In this document: positions 9,230 to 17,818 of the stretch, piece after piece
Numbering within the stretch: the stretch's first letter is position 1
Layout: every line of letters starts with the position of its first letter
Origin: Arenimonas caeni
GTDB taxonomy: Bacteria; Pseudomonadota; Gammaproteobacteria; Xanthomonadales; Xanthomonadaceae
Length of the DNA: 33,116 nt
Reading direction: 5' to 3'
Assembly (NCBI RefSeq): GCF_003024235.1
Contig: NZ_KZ679103.1
Span: 1 to 33,116 of the forward strand
Made by a program: the position numbers and the translations under genes
The notes under the pieces: model-generated
What the model was told of the DNA's origin: nothing
Databases searched by the model: none
Seen by the model: only the letters and a program-made list of their open reading frames with translations

Positions 9230-11485
9230 ATGAAGCGCAACCACCTGAGCCTGGCCATCGGCCTCACCCTGTCCCTCGTCGCCCTGCAGGCGCAGGCGCA
9301 GGAGGCCGTCGACGGGCAGGAGGGCGAGGGCCAGGCCACCGCCACCACGCTCGACACCATCGAGGTCACCACCGCGCGTCGCCGCGCGGAGTCCATCGAC
9401 GAGGTGCCGGTGGCCGTGAGCGCCTTCGGCGAGTCCGCCCTGCGCGACCTGCAGGCGACCAACATCGACGGCCTCCAGGGCGCGGTGCCGAACATGAACA
9501 TCGTGCAGGGCCGCGGTTCCTCGAACTCGGTGAACGTGTTCATCCGCGGCATCGGCCAGCCCGACGCGCTGCAGACCTTCGACCCGGGCGTGGGCATGTA
9601 CGTCGACGACGTCTATTACTCGCGCATCAACGGTGCGCTGTTCTCGCTGTTCGACGTCAACCGGGTCGAAGTGCTGCGCGGCCCGCAGGGCACGCTCTAC
9701 GGCAAGAACTCCACCGGCGGCGCGGTCAAGATCAGCACCCGCGACCCGTTCGAGGACCAGGGCGGCGCGGTCGAGCTCACCGTCGGCGACTACGGCCGTC
9801 TCGAGGGCCGCGCCTACGTCTCCGGCCAGTTCGGCGACTCGGTGGCCATGAGCCTGGCCGCCGCCAAGATCAGCCGCGACGGCTACGTCACCGACCCGCC
9901 CACCGGCAAGGACTACAACGACGAGGACACCGCTGCGGCCCGCTTCAAGCTCGGCTTCCGCGCCGGCGACGACTTCACAGGCACTTTCTCGCTCGACTAC
10001 ACCCGCCAGGACAACGCGCTCACCCTGGGCCGCCCGGTGGCGCCGCTGTACTCGGTGAACCTGGCCGGCGGCATCGTCCTGCTGAGCCTGCCCGAGACCG
10101 GCGAGTACGACTTCCGCACCCGCACCTCGTTCGCGCCCGACCAGGGCCAGGACATGACCCACAAGGGCGCCGCGCTGAACCTGCAGTGGCAGCTGTCGGA
10201 CGCCTGGACCGCCAAGTCCATCACCGCCTGGCGCAAGCTCGACACCGCCTCGTTCATCGACATCGACGCCTCGGAGTTCGAGCTCGGTGACGTCTTCGTG
10301 GGCGTCGACCAGCGCCAGCTGAGCCAGGAACTGCAGCTGCAGTACGACAACGGCGACAACCTGCGCGCGATCTTCGGCCTGTACTACATGGACGAGCAGG
10401 TGCCCTCGCACCAGGAGGCCTACGCCGACGACTTCCTGGTCTGGGGCGCGACCCCGATCAGCTTCCTGCGCACCATCGACGACGACCTGTCTAACAAGTC
10501 GGTCGCCGGCTTCGTCCACGTCGACTGGGACTTCGCCCCCACCTGGACCCTCGCCGCCGGCCTGCGCTACACCAAGGACAGCAAGGACTACTACCGCACC
10601 ACCTCGACCTTCTCGGACGTGCTGGGCAACGCCGACCCGGCGCTGGCCTTCAGCATCTCCGACAGCTGGACCGCGCTCACCCCGAGCCTGAGCCTGCAGA
10701 AGGCCTTCAGCGACAACATGATGGGCTACGTCTCGGCCAACCGCGGCTACAAGGCGGGCGGCTTCAACGGCCGCGCCAACGCCGCCACCGAGATCAGCGC
10801 CTTCGAGCCCGAGTATGTCTGGACCTACGAGGCCGGCCTGAAGATGCGTTCCGGCGATGGCCGCCTGTCCGGCCGCATCGCCGCCTTCCACAGCCAGTAC
10901 AAGGACTTCCAGGCCCGCGTCTCGGAGGTCATCAACCCCAACGACCCGATCCCGAACTTCGCCTTCCCGGTGCTCAACGCCGCCGAGCTGGCCATCGACG
11001 GCATCGAGTTCGAGGGCGTGGCGCGGCTGGGCGAAGGCACGCTGCTGTCGGCCCAGCTGGGCTGGATGAACGCGCGCTACGAGGAGTTCATCGACCCGCG
11101 CGTGGCCGTCAACCCGGCCCTGGCCAACCTGCACGACAACGTGCCGTTCTCGCCCGACTTCACCGCCCGCATCGCCCTGCAGCACGGCTTCGAGCTGGCC
11201 AACGGCAGCCTGCTCACCATCGGCGGCGACGTGTCCTACCGCGACGAGACCTGGCTGAGCGTCGACAACGCCCCGGGCCTGCGCCAGGGCGCGTACACCG
11301 TGGCCGGCCTGTTCGGCGGCTGGGACTCGGCCGACGGCCGCTGGCAGGGCCGCCTCGGCGTGCGCAACCTGACCGACGAGGTCTACAAGACCGACGGCCA
11401 GGAGTTCTCGTCGATCGGTGGCATCCAGACCGTTTACTACGGCGCGCCGCGCAACTACTACGCATCGATCCGCTACAACTTCTGA
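9230..11485 (+). CDS. TonB-dependent outer-membrane receptor, candidate 3HB-oligomer importer
   Basis: The 751-residue product has a signal peptide (MKRNHLSLAIGLTLSLVALQAQAQ, cut after about residue 24), and a TonB-box-like segment TLDTIEVTT near residues 37-45. The plug domain includes VNVFIRGIGQ, the GVGMYVDDVYYSR loop and VEVLRGPQGTLYGKNSTGGAV. A 22-strand-type barrel ends in the terminal aromatic SIRYNF. The ATG at 9230 has AAGGGGA at 9219-9225. The plug type is that of receptors annotated for iron complexes, but in Xanthomonads and relatives many such receptors carry carbon sources. It stands head-to-head with the GntP permease, is followed after 8 bases by the depolymerase, and carries the same operator as the dehydrogenase. 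This suggests uptake of 3-hydroxybutyrate oligomers or a related ester. No siderophore or iron gene is nearby. Confidence 0.9.
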   Translation: MKRNHLSLAIGLTLSLVALQAQAQEAVDGQEGEGQATATTLDTIEVTTARRRAESIDEVPVAVSAFGESALRDLQATNIDGLQGAVPNMNIVQGRGSSNSVNVFIRGIGQPDALQTFDPGVGMYVDDVYYSRINGALFSLFDVNRVEVLRGPQGTLYGKNSTGGAVKISTRDPFEDQGGAVELTVGDYGRLEGRAYVSGQFGDSVAMSLAAAKISRDGYVTDPPTGKDYNDEDTAAARFKLGFRAGDDFTGTFSLDYTRQDNALTLGRPVAPLYSVNLAGGIVLLSLPETGEYDFRTRTSFAPDQGQDMTHKGAALNLQWQLSDAWTAKSITAWRKLDTASFIDIDASEFELGDVFVGVDQRQLSQELQLQYDNGDNLRAIFGLYYMDEQVPSHQEAYADDFLVWGATPISFLRTIDDDLSNKSVAGFVHVDWDFAPTWTLAAGLRYTKDSKDYYRTTSTFSDVLGNADPALAFSISDSWTALTPSLSLQKAFSDNMMGYVSANRGYKAGGFNGRANAATEISAFEPEYVWTYEAGLKMRSGDGRLSGRIAAFHSQYKDFQARVSEVINPNDPIPNFAFPVLNAAELAIDGIEFEGVARLGEGTLLSAQLGWMNARYEEFIDPRVAVNPALANLHDNVPFSPDFTARIALQHGFELANGSLLTIGGDVSYRDETWLSVDNAPGLRQGAYTVAGLFGGWDSADGRWQGRLGVRNLTDEVYKTDGQEFSSIGGIQTVYYGAPRNYYASIRYNF

Positions 11486-11493
11486 AGCACCGA

Positions 11494-12543
11494 GTGATGG
11501 CTGACTTTCCCCGGGAGTGTTCCCGCCGGGCCGCGCAAGCGGCCCGTGTTTTTATCTGCACGGCGCTGGCCGCAGTCGTAAGCGCCTGTGCCGCCGGCAC
11601 CGCGCCGCCGCTGCCGGCGCTGGACGTCGATCCGGACCGGATCGCCGTGGCCGGGCTTTCCTCCGGCGCCTACATGGCGACCCAGGTGCACCTGATCCAT
11701 TCCGACCGGCTGCGCGGCGCGGCCCTGGCGGCCGGCGGCCCCTACGGCTGCGCGGGTGGCTCGCTGGAGACGGCGCTGGGTGCCTGCATGGTCGGCACGC
11801 CGGACGTGGCGGCGCTGGCGGCGACCGCGCGCGAACGCGCCGGCACCGGCGACATCGCCCCGCTGTCGGGCCTGGCTGGCGATGCGGTCTACGTGCTGCA
11901 CGGCAAGGCCGATGCCGTCGTCTCGGAGGAGGTTTCGCGTGCCGCCGGCGGACTCTACGCGGCGCTGTCGGACGAAGTCGGGGGCGTCGCGATCGAAGCC
12001 GACTTCGAGCGCGATTTCCCGCACCTGCTGCCCACCGTCGGGCAGGGTGTCGACTGCCCGCTTGGCGGCGAGCCCTGGCTGGGCCGCTGCGGCTTCGACG
12101 CCGCCGGCGCGATGATGGCGCACCTGTTCGGCCCGGCCCCGGGGGAGGCCGGCGAGGCCGCCGGCGAGCTGCGCCGCTTCGACCAGTCCGCCTACGTGCC
12201 CGCGGACGCCGACCCGCTGCTGGCCGACGAGGGCTACCTGTACCTGCCGCCGGCCTGCGCCGACGGCGGGCGCTGCGGGCTGCTGGTGGTCTTCCACGGC
12301 TGCCAGCAGCACGCCGGTAACGTCGGCGAGGCATTCGTACGCGACGCCGGCTTCAACCGCTGGGCGGACGTGCACGGCGTGGCGGTGCTGTATCCTCAGG
12401 CGCGATCAAGCTACCTGCCGCTGAATCCGAAGGCATGCTGGGACTGGTGGGGTTACACGGGCGCCGACTACGACACCCGGCGCGGCGCGCAGCCGCGCTG
12501 GCTGGCCGCCGCCATGGGCGCGCTCGGCGCACCGATGCCATGA
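11494..12543 (+). CDS. Lipoprotein PHB depolymerase-like esterase
   Basis: The 349-residue product looks like a polyhydroxybutyrate depolymerase-family alpha/beta hydrolase. The lipobox VSAC places the lipid-bearing cysteine at residue 32, with Ala at +2, which favours the outer membrane. The lipase box GLSSG (54-58) gives Ser56. Asp140 in HGKADAVV and His177 in FPHLLP are likely triad partners. The oxyanion-hole motif VFHGCQQ (His268) comes after the triad, and CWDWWGY (315-321) is typical of the family. This order (Ser, Asp, His, then oxyanion hole) matches the circularly permuted type II catalytic domain. No linker or C-terminal substrate-binding domain is present, so soluble polymer fragments or oligomers are more likely substrates than crystalline PHB. 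GTG 11494 and ATG 11497 are adjacent possible starts; it follows the receptor by 8 bases. Confidence 0.82.
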   Translation: MMADFPRECSRRAAQAARVFICTALAAVVSACAAGTAPPLPALDVDPDRIAVAGLSSGAYMATQVHLIHSDRLRGAALAAGGPYGCAGGSLETALGACMVGTPDVAALAATARERAGTGDIAPLSGLAGDAVYVLHGKADAVVSEEVSRAAGGLYAALSDEVGGVAIEADFERDFPHLLPTVGQGVDCPLGGEPWLGRCGFDAAGAMMAHLFGPAPGEAGEAAGELRRFDQSAYVPADADPLLADEGYLYLPPACADGGRCGLLVVFHGCQQHAGNVGEAFVRDAGFNRWADVHGVAVLYPQARSSYLPLNPKACWDWWGYTGADYDTRRGAQPRWLAAAMGALGAPMP

Positions 12544-12559
12544 AGCCGCGGGCGCGGTC

Positions 12560-15500
12560 GTGCTGACCGACGCCCTGGTCGTCGGCGCCGGCCTGCTCTG
12601 GCTGGGCCTGCTGTTCGGCGCCGCGCTCTGGGCCGAGCGCCGTCCGGGCCTGCTGGCGCGGCACTGGCCGGTGGTCTATAGCCTGTCGCTGGCGGTGTAC
12701 TGCACGTCCTGGACCTTCTACGGCACGGTTACCCAGGCCCAGCGCTCGGGCTGGCCGATCCCGCCCACCTTCCTGGGCACGATCCTGCTGTACGTGCTGG
12801 GCTTCGGCTTCCTGCTCAAGCTGCTGCGGCTGGCGCGCGAAAACCGTTCGACCTCGCTGGCCGACCTGATCGCCACGCGCCTGGGCCGCAACTCCTGGCT
12901 GGCCGCCGTGGTCACCCTGGTGGCGCTGCTGGGCATCGTTCCCTACCTGGCGCTGCAGCTCAAGGCGGTGGCGATGAGCTACGGCCTGCTCACGCGGGCG
13001 TCCGACCTCGCGCCGCCGGCCTGGCAGGACAGTGCGCTGTACGTGGCGCTGGCCATGGGCCTGTTCGCGATGCTGTTCGGCACGCGCCGCGTGTCGGCCG
13101 CCGAACACAACCGCGGCCTGGTGCTGGCGATGGCGGTCGAGTCGCTGCTCAAGCTCGGCGCGATGCTCGCGCTGGGCGCGTTCGTCGTCTTCGGGCTGGA
13201 CTTGCCCGATGTGGAACTGCCGCCGCCGCCCGCCGATGGCGCCTCGGGCTTCCCGGCGCTGGTGCTGCTGGGCGCGCTGGCCATGTTCACGCTGCCGCAC
13301 CAGTTCCACGTCGGCGTGGTCGAGTGCCGCGGCGAGCGCGAACTGCGCACCGCGCGCTGGCTGTTCCCGCTGTACATGCTGGCGATCGCGCTGCCGATCC
13401 TGCCGATCGCCCGGGCCGGCGACCAGCTGCTGGCGCCGGTGGGCGTGCCCTCGGATCTTTACGTGCTGGCCCTGCCGCTGGCCCAGGGCGCCGAGGTGAT
13501 GGCGCTGCTGGCCTTCCTCGGCGGGCTCAGCGCCGCCACCGGCATGGTGATCCTGGCCACGCTGGCGCTGAGCGTGATGATCTCCAACCACTGGCTGGCG
13601 CCGCTGCTGGTGCGCGGCCGCTGGGGTGGCGGTGCCGGCGCCGACCTGCGCGGCGCCGTGCTGGCGCAGCGCCGCATCGGCATCCTGGTGGTGGTGCTGC
13701 TGGCCTGGGGCTACAGCCGGCTGGTGGCCGGCTCCGATGCGCTGGCCGACATCGGCGCGCTCTCGTTCTCGGCGCTGGCGACGCTGGCGCCGGCCGTCGC
13801 ATTCGCGGTCTGGCGGCCGCAGTTGCCGGCGCGCGCGGTGCTCGCGGGCCTGGTGGTCGCCTTCGCGCTGTGGTGCTGGGTGCTGCTGGTGCCGGCCTTC
13901 GCCGAGGCGTCCGGGCAGGCGCCGGGCTGGCTGGTGGACGGGCCGCTGGGCTGGGCCTGGCTTTCGCCCGAGCAGATGTTCGGCCTGGGCGACTGGAGCC
14001 GCGTGGGCCGCGCCACCGTGATCAGCCTGGTGGCCGGCGCGCTGCTGCCCTGGATGCTCGCTTCGCGCCTGGACGTGGCCACGCCCGAGACCGGCGCGCT
14101 CTCGCGCGAGGCCCTGCGCGAAGTGGCGGTGCGCTTCCTGCCGGCCGAGCGCGTGGATTCGCTGCTGGCCGGCGTGCCGGCGGGGCAGGCGGTGCCGGCC
14201 GAGGCGAGGCAGGCGGTGGAGCGCGAACTGGGCGCGGTGCTGGGCGCGGCCTCGGCGCGGCTGCTGCTCGACGCCGCGTGGCGCGCGCAGGGCACCGACC
14301 TCGACACGGTGGCCACCATCGTCGGCGAGGCGTCGCAGGCGCTGCGCTTCAACCAGCGCGTGCTCGAGGCGGCGCTGGAGAACATGAGCCAGGGCATTTC
14401 GGTGGTGGACGCCGAACTGCGCCTGGTGGCCTGGAACCGGCGCTACGCCCAGTTGTTCGACTATCCCGACGCGCTGCTGCAGGTGGGCATGCCGGTGGCC
14501 GAACTGGTGGCGCACAACGTGCGCCGCGGCCTGGCCGGCCCGGGGCCGGAGGACGTGGAGGTCGCCAAGCGCATCGAGCACATGCGCGCCGGCACGCCCT
14601 ACGTGGCCGAGCGGCGGCTGGGTGGTGCGGTGGTGGAGATCCGCGGCAACCCGATGCCCGGTGGCGGCTTCGTGGCCACCTTCACCGATGTCACGGAATT
14701 CCGCCGCAACGAGGCCGAGCTCAAGTCGGTGGCCGAGACGCTCGAGCAGCGCGTGGCCGAGCGCACCGCCGAACTGGCCGGCGCCAAGGCCGAGGCCGAG
14801 CGCGCCAACCGCGCCAAGTCGCGCTTCCTCGCGGCCGTGAGCCACGACCTTGCGCAGCCGCTCAATGCCGCGCACCTGTTCGTGCACGCGCTGGCGCCGA
14901 AGCTCGAAGGCACGCCGCACCAGGAAGCGCTGGACAACATCGATGGCGCGCTGGGCTCGGCCGAGGGCCTGCTCTCGGGCCTGCTGGATATTTCCCGCCT
15001 CGATGCCGGCGGCATGGCGCCCAAGCCCGCGGCGTTCCGACTCGCCGGCCTGCTGCAGCCGCTGGTGGCGGAGTTCGGCGTGCTGGCGGCGCAGAAGGGC
15101 CTCGAGCTGCAGCTGGTGCCCAGCGGCGCCTGGGTGCACAGCGACCCGCAGCTGCTGCGCCGCGTGCTGCAGAACTTCCTGGGCAACGCGGTGCGTTACA
15201 CCACGCGCGGGCGCATCGTCGTCGGCTGCCGCCGACGCGGCGGGCAGCTGGCGATCGAAGTCTGGGACACCGGCCCGGGCATCGCCGAGGCGGACCGGAT
15301 GGCGATCTTCGAGGAGTTCCGCCGGCTCGACAAAGGCGGGCAGGGCCTCGGCCTGGGCCTGGCCATCGCCGAGCGCGTGGCGCGGCTGCTGCGGCATCCG
15401 CTGGGCCTGCGCTCGTGGCCGGGCCGTGGCACGGTCTTCTCTATCACGGTGCCGATCGCCGCGCCCGTCGCCGAGCCGCCGGCCGAGCCCGCCGCCCCGG

Positions 15501-15883
15501 CGCCGGTGCCCACGCGCGGCCGCGTGCTGGTGGTGGACAATGACCCGGACGTGCTGCGCGGCATGCGCGCGCTGCTCGAAGGCTGGCACTGCGAAGTCCA
15601 GTCAGCGCGCGGCGCCGACGAGGCGCTGGCATGCATCGCGGCCGCGGTGCCGGACCTGGTGCTGCTCGATTTCCACCTCGACGCCGGCCTGACCGGCCTG
15701 GCGCTGCGCGAGCAGCTGCTGGCGCGCATGCCCGCGCGGCCCTGCGTGATCATCACCGCCGACCACGGCCCCGAGGTGCGCGACGCCGTCGCGGCCGCCG
15801 GCTGCGTGCTGCTGCACAAGCCGCTAAAGCCGCTGGCGCTGAAGTCCGTGATGTCGCGCCTGCTGGCCGAAAAAACACCGTAG
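12560..15883 (+). CDS. Hybrid sensor histidine kinase, SSS-STAC-PAS-HK-REC (CrbS-like)
   Basis: The 1107-residue product joins a solute:sodium symporter (SLC5/SSS) region to a kinase. Residues 1-500 hold about 13 membrane helices. A STAC-like linker (about 515-575, with ELGAVLGAASARLLL) follows, then a PAS domain (about 600-715) and a coiled coil (715-755). HisKA has SHDLAQPL with phospho-acceptor His762; the ATPase domain has N872/N876, DTGPGI (903-908) and GLGLGLAI; and a C-terminal receiver has Asp1037 and Lys1087. This is the architecture of CrbS/MxtR and CbrA-type kinases; CrbS works with a LuxR-type regulator on acetyl-CoA synthetase genes. The GTG at 12560, 16 bases after the esterase stop, is the only plausible start and has a poor ribosome-binding site. 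The membrane part may sense or carry the ligand. The stop codon TAG lies inside a REP-like GTAGGAGCGC. Confidence 0.9.
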   Translation: MLTDALVVGAGLLWLGLLFGAALWAERRPGLLARHWPVVYSLSLAVYCTSWTFYGTVTQAQRSGWPIPPTFLGTILLYVLGFGFLLKLLRLARENRSTSLADLIATRLGRNSWLAAVVTLVALLGIVPYLALQLKAVAMSYGLLTRASDLAPPAWQDSALYVALAMGLFAMLFGTRRVSAAEHNRGLVLAMAVESLLKLGAMLALGAFVVFGLDLPDVELPPPPADGASGFPALVLLGALAMFTLPHQFHVGVVECRGERELRTARWLFPLYMLAIALPILPIARAGDQLLAPVGVPSDLYVLALPLAQGAEVMALLAFLGGLSAATGMVILATLALSVMISNHWLAPLLVRGRWGGGAGADLRGAVLAQRRIGILVVVLLAWGYSRLVAGSDALADIGALSFSALATLAPAVAFAVWRPQLPARAVLAGLVVAFALWCWVLLVPAFAEASGQAPGWLVDGPLGWAWLSPEQMFGLGDWSRVGRATVISLVAGALLPWMLASRLDVATPETGALSREALREVAVRFLPAERVDSLLAGVPAGQAVPAEARQAVERELGAVLGAASARLLLDAAWRAQGTDLDTVATIVGEASQALRFNQRVLEAALENMSQGISVVDAELRLVAWNRRYAQLFDYPDALLQVGMPVAELVAHNVRRGLAGPGPEDVEVAKRIEHMRAGTPYVAERRLGGAVVEIRGNPMPGGGFVATFTDVTEFRRNEAELKSVAETLEQRVAERTAELAGAKAEAERANRAKSRFLAAVSHDLAQPLNAAHLFVHALAPKLEGTPHQEALDNIDGALGSAEGLLSGLLDISRLDAGGMAPKPAAFRLAGLLQPLVAEFGVLAAQKGLELQLVPSGAWVHSDPQLLRRVLQNFLGNAVRYTTRGRIVVGCRRRGGQLAIEVWDTGPGIAEADRMAIFEEFRRLDKGGQGLGLGLAIAERVARLLRHPLGLRSWPGRGTVFSITVPIAAPVAEPPAEPAAPAPVPTRGRVLVVDNDPDVLRGMRALLEGWHCEVQSARGADEALACIAAAVPDLVLLDFHLDAGLTGLALREQLLARMPARPCVIITADHGPEVRDAVAAAGCVLLHKPLKPLALKSVMSRLLAEKTP

Positions 15884-15894
15884 GAGCGCAGTCG

Positions 15895-17784
15895 TCAGGG
15901 CAGGTTGCCGAGGTGGGCTGGCGTGAGCGGCGGCACCGCGCCGTCGGCGAAGCCGCGCGGCGTGGTGGCGAACTCCGTGTCGGCCGGCAGCGGCGCGCCT
16001 TCGGCCACGTGCTTCCAGGCCGCGTCGAGGGCGCGGTAGCCGTAGGGCAGCATCGGCAGGTAGCGGGCGCCAAGCACCGGCAGGCCCAGGAAGGCATCGA
16101 AATGCTGCGCGTTGCGCACGCGCCAGTAGCGCAGCGTCGCGCCTTCGCTCGCGAAACCGTGCGCGTAGGCCGCGCCGCTGAAGGCCTCGGGAATCAGCCC
16201 GTCATCGGTGCCGTGCACCACGATCACCGGCAGTCCCTCGCGCGGCGCACCGGCCTGCGTGGCGGCGATGCCCGCGCGCACCACGCTGGCCGCGTCTTCC
16301 CACAGCGCGCGCAGGCACTGGTTGCCCGGCAGGGTCGGGTCGGCGCCGGCCTCGACGCCGCCGCGCAGCGCGATGCCGTTGCCCGGCGGGATGCCGCTGG
16401 CGTCGCTCCACCAGGCCGCGCGTTCGGCGGCGGTGGGCGCACGCGGCTGGCCGTCAGGGCCGGCCACGGCGAAGGAGAAGCCGCAGGGCATGGCGTCGAC
16501 GCCGGCGCGCGCATAGGCCGAGGCGTAGGTGGCGTTCACCGCGCGCCAGAGGTCGAAGTTCACGCTCAGCACGCCGGCGGCGATGGCTTCGTCGGTCCAG
16601 CCGGTGGAGAGCAGGTGCTCGCGCGCGGCTTCGGCCTGGGCCGCGGGCTCGTCGGCCTGCACCCAGCCCATCGACTTGAGCGAGGCGCAGCGCGCCGTGC
16701 CGGCCGGCGACTTGCCGCCGTTCGGCCTCGCCAGCAGCACGCCGTCGTAGGCCGCCGCGTTGAGCGCGCAGGGCATCCACAGCGCCGCCTCGGTCGAGTA
16801 GTCGTAGAGCGCGCGGCCGCTGCCGGTGCGCAGGATGTTGGGCGAGACCGCGACCACGGCGTCGATGCCCGTGTCGGGCAGTTCGGCCGCGCGCAGTACC
16901 GCGCCGCCGCCGTTGGACACGCCGACGGCGACGATGCGCGTGTTGCCTGGCGTCCACGGGCCGGCGTCGGGGTGCGCCAGCGAGAGCACCTGCAGCGCGA
17001 AGTCCGAGGCCTGGGCCACGTGGCGGCCCCAGTCGGCTTCGGGGTTGTCGCCCGAGTGCGCGTGCTTGACCGCGATCGGCGCCACGCCGTCGCCGGCGGG
17101 CGCGGCGGGCACGCTCAATTCCACCGGCTCGCCCGGCGCGGCGACGCGGCCGTCGAGGCCGATGCCGCGGCCGTCGGCGGTGTCGACGTAGCCGGTGCCG
17201 GCGCCCTTGTCGGTGTAGGCCACCGCGCAGCCGCGCGGCAGGCCCCAGGCGCCGGCGAGCGCGATGGCGCCATAGATGCCGCGCGAGCCCGAGGAGGCCG
17301 TGACCACCACGCAGCGCGCCTGCAGGTCGAAGTTGTCCGGCACCTGCACCAGCACGCGGTGCGGCTGCTTGCGGCCGGGCAGGCGCACCAGCGCCTGGTA
17401 TTCGCGGCCGGGCACCGGCGCGAGCGAGCCATAGAGCTCGCCGTAGCCACCGCCGGGCGCGAGGTCGGCAATGCCGCGCCAGTTGGCCCAGATGGCGCGC
17501 CGGCGCAGCTCTTCCGCCGTGGGCGCGTCGGCATTGGCGAAGGCGGGCGGCGCGGCGCTGCGCAGGCCGTCGGCGCCGAGGCCGGCGGTGAGCAGGTCAT
17601 TGCCGTCGCGGTACGTGCGCAGGTCGATGCCGGCCTCGATGGCCAGTTCCGGCGCGGCGCGCGATCCGCCGTCGGCGGCGCAGCCGGCGAGGGCGGCGGC
17701 GAGGGCGAGGGCCAGCGGCAGCGCGGCGTGGCGACGTTCCCGGGCGTTCCGGGGGCGGGCAGGGGCGTGGGCGGTGTCGTTCAT
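15895..17784 (-). CDS. D-(-)-3-hydroxybutyrate oligomer hydrolase (lipoprotein)
   Basis: The 629-residue product matches the 3HB-oligomer hydrolase family (3HBOH, PF10605), which cleaves short 3-hydroxybutyrate oligomers to monomer. Family segments include GLPRGCAVAYTDKGAGTGY, the lipase box GVSNG (288-292, Ser290), VHGTDDGLIPE (Asp527/528) and RNAQHFDAFLG (His561). A lipobox LAGC puts the lipid cysteine at residue 35 with Ala at +2, predicting an outer-membrane-anchored periplasmic enzyme. Characterised Ralstonia PhaZb/PhaZc-type enzymes are not all exported, so this is worth noting. The gene converges on the kinase gene with an 11-base gap and diverges from the dehydrogenase. A TAAGGT -10 box ends six bases before the ATG, so its mRNA is probably leaderless. 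Confidence 0.9.
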   Translation of the reverse strand: MNDTAHAPARPRNARERRHAALPLALALAAALAGCAADGGSRAAPELAIEAGIDLRTYRDGNDLLTAGLGADGLRSAAPPAFANADAPTAEELRRRAIWANWRGIADLAPGGGYGELYGSLAPVPGREYQALVRLPGRKQPHRVLVQVPDNFDLQARCVVVTASSGSRGIYGAIALAGAWGLPRGCAVAYTDKGAGTGYVDTADGRGIGLDGRVAAPGEPVELSVPAAPAGDGVAPIAVKHAHSGDNPEADWGRHVAQASDFALQVLSLAHPDAGPWTPGNTRIVAVGVSNGGGAVLRAAELPDTGIDAVVAVSPNILRTGSGRALYDYSTEAALWMPCALNAAAYDGVLLARPNGGKSPAGTARCASLKSMGWVQADEPAAQAEAAREHLLSTGWTDEAIAAGVLSVNFDLWRAVNATYASAYARAGVDAMPCGFSFAVAGPDGQPRAPTAAERAAWWSDASGIPPGNGIALRGGVEAGADPTLPGNQCLRALWEDAASVVRAGIAATQAGAPREGLPVIVVHGTDDGLIPEAFSGAAYAHGFASEGATLRYWRVRNAQHFDAFLGLPVLGARYLPMLPYGYRALDAAWKHVAEGAPLPADTEFATTPRGFADGAVPPLTPAHLGNLP

Positions 17785-17790
17785 CGTCCG

Positions 17791-17796
17791 ACCTTA
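17791..17796 (-). promoter_or_regulatory. -10 box of the oligomer hydrolase, probably leaderless mRNA
   Basis: On the minus strand the sequence reads GCTAAGGT, six bases, then the ATG at 17784. With TAAGGT as -10, the transcript would start at or within a base of the A of the start codon. The centre of the palindrome at 17819-17834 lies about 42.5 bases upstream of that start, the mirror image of its position relative to the dehydrogenase promoter. Confidence 0.45.
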
Positions 17797-17818
17797 GCAA
17801 TGGCGCGCGACGCGGGCA

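Noticed and set aside
7592-11185. A 1197-codon open frame on the minus strand opposite the TonB receptor and out of frame with the permease.
   Set aside because: It is a shadow of high-GC codon use: the composition is Gly/Arg/Ala/Val/Asp with no domain, and the genes on both sides explain the sequence fully.
12353-15589. A 1078-codon open frame on the minus strand opposite the hybrid kinase.
   Set aside because: It is His/Gln/Arg-rich low complexity typical of antisense frames in GC-rich DNA, while the plus strand encodes an intact kinase with all motifs.
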